Below are positions 59,815 to 64,000 of a stretch of 64,000 bases of DNA, in pieces (the stretch's first letter is position 1; every line of letters begins with the position of its first letter). Under the pieces are notes generated by a model that was given only the letters and a program-made list of their open reading frames with translations, was not told the DNA's origin and searched no databases. This DNA comes from Heterodera schachtii (lineage: Eukaryota; Nematoda; Chromadorea; Rhabditida; Heteroderidae): assembly GCA_023374025.1 (NCBI GenBank), contig SIJG01000035.1, positions 682,001 through 746,000 on the forward strand, in the 5' to 3' direction. The position numbers were made by a program, and so were the translations under genes.

Positions 59815-60400
59815 ATATTTTGGCACTTTTTAGTTTAATAATAATATTAGTTTTATATTATTTTTTTTAAATAAAACAAATTTTAGTGAAAATTGTATCT
59901 GATCTTTTGTTAATCGATTGATTAAAAAGTGCGAATTTGACCCCGGAAAAAAGAACAAAAAATGACAAACAGCTGACGAGACAAAAGTTTTAATGGTTAC
60001 TCACATAGCAAACAAAAGGGAATTTTAAATTTTAATTAAATAAATTAAACAATTTTAATTTATTGATTTTTTGTCTTTTGTTTTATTATATAGATAATTT
60101 TTGTTAATAATTAAGTGATCGATCGTTAATTTCTTTTATATAAAAAAATAAATAAATAAAAATAAACTCCAAATAATTCTTTCTTATATTTTGGCATTTG
60201 TTTTGGTTTAAATTAAGAATGTTTTTTATATTATTTTTTTAAATAAAACAAATTTTAGTGAAAATTGTAGCTAATCTTTGGTTAATCGATGATTTAAAAG
60301 TGTGAATTTGACCCCGGAAAAAAAGAACAAAAAATGACAAACAGCTGACGAGAGAAAACTTTTAATGGGTTACTCACATAGCAAACACAAGGAAATTTTA
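59815..60400 (+). repeat. Direct duplication upstream of the Tyr/Cys-rich gene, spacing about 365 bp
   Basis: AAACAAATTTTAGTGAAAAT, TGACCCCGGAAAAAAGAACA, ATGACAAACAGCTGACGAGA and TTACTCACATAGCAAACA occur at 59875-60015 and again at 60245-60388. Being 200-700 bases 5' of the start codon, these could be duplicated promoter modules. Confidence 0.8.
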
Positions 60401-60943
60401 AATTTTGATTTTTAAATTTGGGAGTTTAATTCATAAAATTTTTCATTTTTGAGTTTAATTAGTCATTATTGTTCGAAAGTGATCATGCATTTAAAAAAAA
60501 TTATCTTTAACATAAAATAAAAACTAAATAGGTAAAAAAAAAGAAAATTTTTTTTAAAAATAAAAAAATTATTTTTCGCGTATTGTTGAATGTGAGACGG
60601 GAGGATTAACCAATCTTATTTTTTAACAAAATTTGTTTAATAAATAGCAAATTCATTCTTTCAATAATTAATAATAACTTTTTATTAGCTGCGAACATAG
60701 AAAATAATTTAATTAGAAAATTAAAACTTTATTGAAAATGTGATATAGAGCAAAGCATAAAAAAACAAAAATGTCCTGATTTTTCAGGATATGTAAAGAT
60801 GCAAAAATAATTAAAAAAATGATTATATACGTGAAAAAGACAATAATTGATTATTATAAAAAAAATTACATTTATTCAAAAACATTTCATGTATTAGTAA
60901 TAAAATTATTATTTCTAAAAAAAAAAAATTATAAATCGTAAAA

Positions 60944-61531
60944 ATGCATTTTTTATGTTTAATTTTTCTTATATTTTTCTTTATTTTAATCGAAGCCGGC
61001 AAAATTCGACAAAATTTTGATGAAATATTTGGCGAAGGATGGGACAAAAAAGAACGTGAAGAAGAAATGAAAAATGAGCTAAACCAACAAAATGAAAAAA
61101 CTGAAATATTCAAAGTTGAAAATGGGTGAAGAAATGGGAATAAACCCAAATGATCAACAAAAAAAAGAAACAATTCGTAAATTTGATGCAATTAAAGAAA
61201 AGTTGAAGCAAAAAGGAAAATATGAAACGAAAACAGAGTTAAAATTGAGACGAAAATTGGAAAATTATTAGGCGCAAAACGCGAAAAAATATACAAATGG
61301 AAAAAAGAATTAATGCCAAAATATAAAAAAGTAAGAGGTTTTTTAATAATTAAATAATTATTTTTTTAAATTTTAAACACAAAATAAACACTTAAATGAA
61401 GAAAAATTGAAAAAAATGAAGCAATATTTTGAAATTAAAGAACGAAGTCCTAAAATTAGTGACAAATTAATTGCTAAGAAATGGGAAATTCCAAGTCGAA
61501 CTTTTCGAAGGTGGAAGAAGAAATTTACATG
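60944..61531 (+). pseudogene. Secreted HTH family, copy E (two frameshifts, one HTH repeat lost)
   Basis: MHFLCLIFLIFFFILIEAGK, then IRQNFDEIFGEGWDKKERE, runs open from 60944 to 61129. A one-base loss shifts to MGEEMGINPNDQQKKETIRK, and a second near 61230 shifts to KIETKIGKLLGAKREKIYKW. The last exon (about 61415-61531) encodes KISDKLIAKKWEIPSRTFRR and stops. Compared with copy A, the middle repeat is absent: HTH 1 runs straight into the LMPKYKK|GTAAG junction that follows HTH 2 in copy A, suggesting unequal recombination between repeats. Both breaks are single-base, in A-rich runs. Confidence 0.72.
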
Positions 61532-61539
61532 AATGTCGA

Positions 61540-62160
61540 TTCTGTGATTTTGAAATTTCTATTCCTGAGTTTCAGCTTTAAAATTTGCCAATTTTTCTTT
61601 TTCACGACTTTTCAATATTAAAAAACAACAATCTTTCTAATTTCTTTCGTTGCTAATTTATCTTGCGAGGACTCCGTGCCGCGGCACTCGGATTAATTAA
61701 TCATGTCACGTCAGTCGCGGTCCAAATTTTTTATCAAAAAAATCTAATTCAAATAATTTTATTTTTAAATGAAAAAATTTATCACAAATTTTGACATTTT
61801 CTTTCAACAACCATCAATTTTTAACTTCTTTAAATTCATAAATTTCCTTGTGATTTAACGGCTCAACTCTTTAATTATTCATCCAACTATTAATTATTAT
61901 ACGCATTTGAGTAGTCATTTTTAGCGACAAAATGATGTGTTTGTAGCGAAGCGCAAACAAATACAATTAACAACGAAACACTAGTAATTAGGTGAATATT
62001 AAAATGTTTAAGGGCACTGTTTTACTAATGAGGGGGCCGGAAGGCACATGATGCGGATTGTGCCGTGCGGGGCCAACTCAATCTAAGCCAACTTTGAGTC
62101 CACATAAACTTTAAAATTGTTGTTGGCCGAATTCGACAAAATTTCGTTTTATTCAAAAGC
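61540..62160. other. Intergenic region
   Basis: No gene seen. Two GC-richer patches (61665-61725 and 62025-62100) have no frame or structure that I could support. Confidence 0.4.
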
Positions 62161-62162
62161 TC

Positions 62163-62444
62163 TTAACGGGGCCCAATTAGTTTATTCATAATTTTAACAA
62201 TGTCATTAAAAGTTAAAATGAAAACTACAAAATTCAAAAAATTTTTTTGATTTTCAACCGTTAAGTCTTTTGCGAGCTGAATTAATTGCTTAGTTAACAC
62301 TAGCATTAAAATATTTACATTATTTAATTCTTTTAAGAAATTGATTTTTTTTAATTTAAATTGGTTAATCAAATTTTTTAATGCCTTATTAAATTTGGCA
62401 GATACGGATTTGGCCAGACGGACTGAATTAACTCCCACAGACAT
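62163..62444 (-). pseudogene. Fragment related to exon 2 of the 39.8 kb gene
   Basis: A 93-codon frame. Its end (LTVENQKNFLNFVVFILTFN) resembles LTDENKKHFAQFIEFSLNAL of the 39.8 kb gene. The 5' part overlaps, in another frame, a signal-peptide-like string MPKLLYILCLWELIQSVWPN starting at about 62470, so the true start may be there with a frameshift or an unseen intron. A partial copy of the same 5' sequence sits at 62510-62580. Fragment, rapidly evolving gene or pseudogene. Confidence 0.4.
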
Positions 62445-62509
62445 AATATATATAAAAGTTTTGGCATTTTAAGTTTTTTTTTTAATTTGTGTTAACCAAA
62501 AAAGCTTGG

Positions 62510-62582
62510 CTAATTAAATTTGGCAGATACGGGTTTGGCCAGACGGAATTAACTCACACAGACAATGCGAGTTTTGGCATTT
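62510..62582 (-). repeat. Duplicated 5' end of the 62.2 kb gene fragment
   Basis: AAATGCCAAAACTCGC, GTCTGTGTGAGTTAATTC and GTCTGGCCAAACCCGTATCT match the segment at 62385-62475 with small indels; it contains an in-frame stop. Confidence 0.75.
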
Positions 62583-62589
62583 CCATTTT

Positions 62590-63420
62590 TTTCATCGCAT
62601 TGAAAAATTCAATTTATTACACCTCCAAGAAACGAGCAGTTCAGAAGTGAAAAACAAAGTGCGTAATAGACTTTTTTATGGGTAAGAAGCTATTAATACA
62701 TGTCAACAGCTTTAAGTTAATTGTGCCGAATTTGTTTTATTGACTAATTTAGAATATAAATATGTCATTCATTTTCAATAACATATTTGAGAAATGTTTT
62801 ATCGTTAATTGAGCTAAATGTACTCGAGCAATGCGTGACATAACCCGAGTAAGTAAAATTTTCCTAATCTAAGAGTTATTTAAAAAACGAAAACATTTCA
62901 TAGCGGCTCATTAGAAATAATCATTTTAATTTTTCCTATGCTTCAATTCTTGTCAAAAGATTCAAATAATCATTTTACTCATTTACATTTTGTTCTATAA
63001 ATAACTATGATTGCGTGTGACCTGATTGTTCAATGTAAATGAGATTTTTGCTTCCATTTATATTCGTCAATTAATTTTTTTCAATTATTAAATACAAAAT
63101 TTTCATTTGGGTACTTATTAATTCGTTTCTCATTCCTTATAAGTTATTAATTGGGCCTTTTACCCATTCATTAATCTTTTCAAATTCAACTTTTATGATA
63201 TTTATAAAATTTATCTCAAAGTTCTTTTAAAAATTTGCCTTACCTAATTAAAGAATTTTGTCGAATCAAATTCATTAGATGGAATTTTGAGATTTTCATG
63301 TGATTTATAAAATAGATGCCTTAAATTTGTATATAACATCACAGTTTCTAATTTAAATTTAAATATTTAAATTCACTTTTAAATAATTTTTTTTTTAATT
63401 TAGCTAATTAATTTTTACAA
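62590..63420. other. Intergenic region upstream of the receptor gene
   Basis: AT-rich, no coding frame found. TTTAATTTAG just upstream of 63405 could be the trans-splice acceptor of the next gene. Confidence 0.4.
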
Positions 63421-64000
63421 ATGAATACTTCAAATGGCGTCCATTATGGTTCGGCCTCAATTGTGGACACACCGTGTTGGCTGCTGAGCATCTCATTGGA
63501 ATTGGCCATTCTCGAGCTGGTCGTCCATCTGATGTCCATGCTGATCACAATTTTCAACTTCATTATGGTGTTCAACAGTGGACTGTTGCACACCAATTTG
63601 AAATGGGTGTTGTTGGCACAAAGTGTCAGCAGTTTTATGGTAATTTAAACTTAATTGGCATATCATTATGAAAATTTTAATTTATTTGAAGAATTTCCAT
63701 ATAATTTTCATAAAATTTTGAATTTTTATAAGGGAAATTAAAAATATATGTTCAATAATAGATAAATAAAGTCTTTGAAAATTGAAAATTACCTAGTGAA
63801 ATTTTTATTTAATAAAAATTGATTTTAACAAAGGCTGAGTAATAAAATTTTAGAAAACTACCAAATTTGTAAGCTTTTTTAATTGGAAAAAAAGTAATTT
63901 ATTTGTTTAATCCATTTCAATAATTAGTTTTAAATTAATTTATTATTTAAATTTTTTAATTTTTTTTTAGTCCGAATTGTGCCGTTTCTCGGTGATGGTT
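63421..64000 (+). CDS. Nematode serpentine chemoreceptor (sre/Sra-superfamily-like), 5' end
   Basis: Exon 1 (63421-63639, 73 codons) starts MNTSNGVHYGSASIVDTPCW with no cleavable signal, followed by transmembrane segment 1 (ISLELAILELVVHLMSMLIT, then IFNFIMVFN). A SGLLHTNLKW loop leads into the start of segment 2 (VLLAQSVSSFM). GTAATT is the donor; exon 2 resumes in phase 0 at 63971 after TTTTTTTTAG with SELCRFSVMV, and the gene continues off the right edge. The LHxNLK loop after TM1 followed by a TM2 with Arg near its end is typical of Sre/Srab-type seven-transmembrane receptors expanded in nematodes; assignment to a single class is uncertain. Confidence 0.68.

Overview
The window is nuclear DNA of a nematode. 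It is strongly AT-rich. Genes are small, with many short introns, strict GT..AG (occasionally GC..AG) junctions and TTTTCAG/TTTTTAG acceptors, several of which lie just upstream of an ATG as expected for spliced-leader trans-splicing. A nematode-type chemoreceptor starts at the right edge. Two introns can only be read in frame with a GC donor, which is reported as common in plant-parasitic cyst nematodes (Globodera, Heterodera), so a tylenchid is plausible. No species is claimed.

Layout. 0.4-4.8 kb (minus): the first two coding exons (signal peptide, SUEL-type lectin half-domain) of a receptor-like gene that runs off the left edge. 4.8-15.8 kb: long non-coding stretch with CAT microsatellites, TGATCA clusters and four very G-rich islands. 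15.8-43.5 kb: the heart of the window, an expanded and decaying gene family. Each complete member encodes a signal peptide, an acidic linker and three short helix-turn-helix (HTH) repeats. One member looks fully intact (30.6-32.7 kb, minus), its segmental duplicate at 41.8-43.5 kb has a single-base disruption, and there are broken copies or relics at 15.8, 24.8, 29.1, 35.0, 36.6, 41.5 and 60.9 kb. Among them sit a Cys-rich GPI-anchored Ly6-like gene (23.2 kb) with a pseudogene duplicate (29.8 kb), a five-exon small gene of unknown function (27.0-28.0 kb), a roughly 35-copy 53-bp minisatellite (37.1-38.95 kb) and a three-exon secreted/membrane helical protein gene (39.8 kb). 44.4-47.5 kb: a nest of non-autonomous TIR elements, several with 8-bp target-site duplications. 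47.6-56.7 kb (minus): a 17-exon gene whose reading phase is continuous through every junction, encoding about 779 residues of unrecognised type, with introns full of TIR-element debris. 59.2-59.7 kb: a small three-exon Tyr/Cys-rich gene. 60.9 kb: another broken HTH copy. 62.2 kb: a fragment related to the 39.8 kb gene. 63.4 kb to the end: the start of a serpentine receptor gene.

The best candidate for an undescribed system is the secreted HTH family. An intact export signal is combined with three tandem DNA-binding-type repeats, lysine-rich stretches and a SUMO-consensus-like KIKTEP/KIKKEP motif, and the locus shows recent duplication, repeat loss and pseudogene formation. This is the pattern expected of a fast-evolving secreted, possibly effector-like, family, but function is inferred, not shown. 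Gene models were built by hand from splice sites and phase; no database search was possible.
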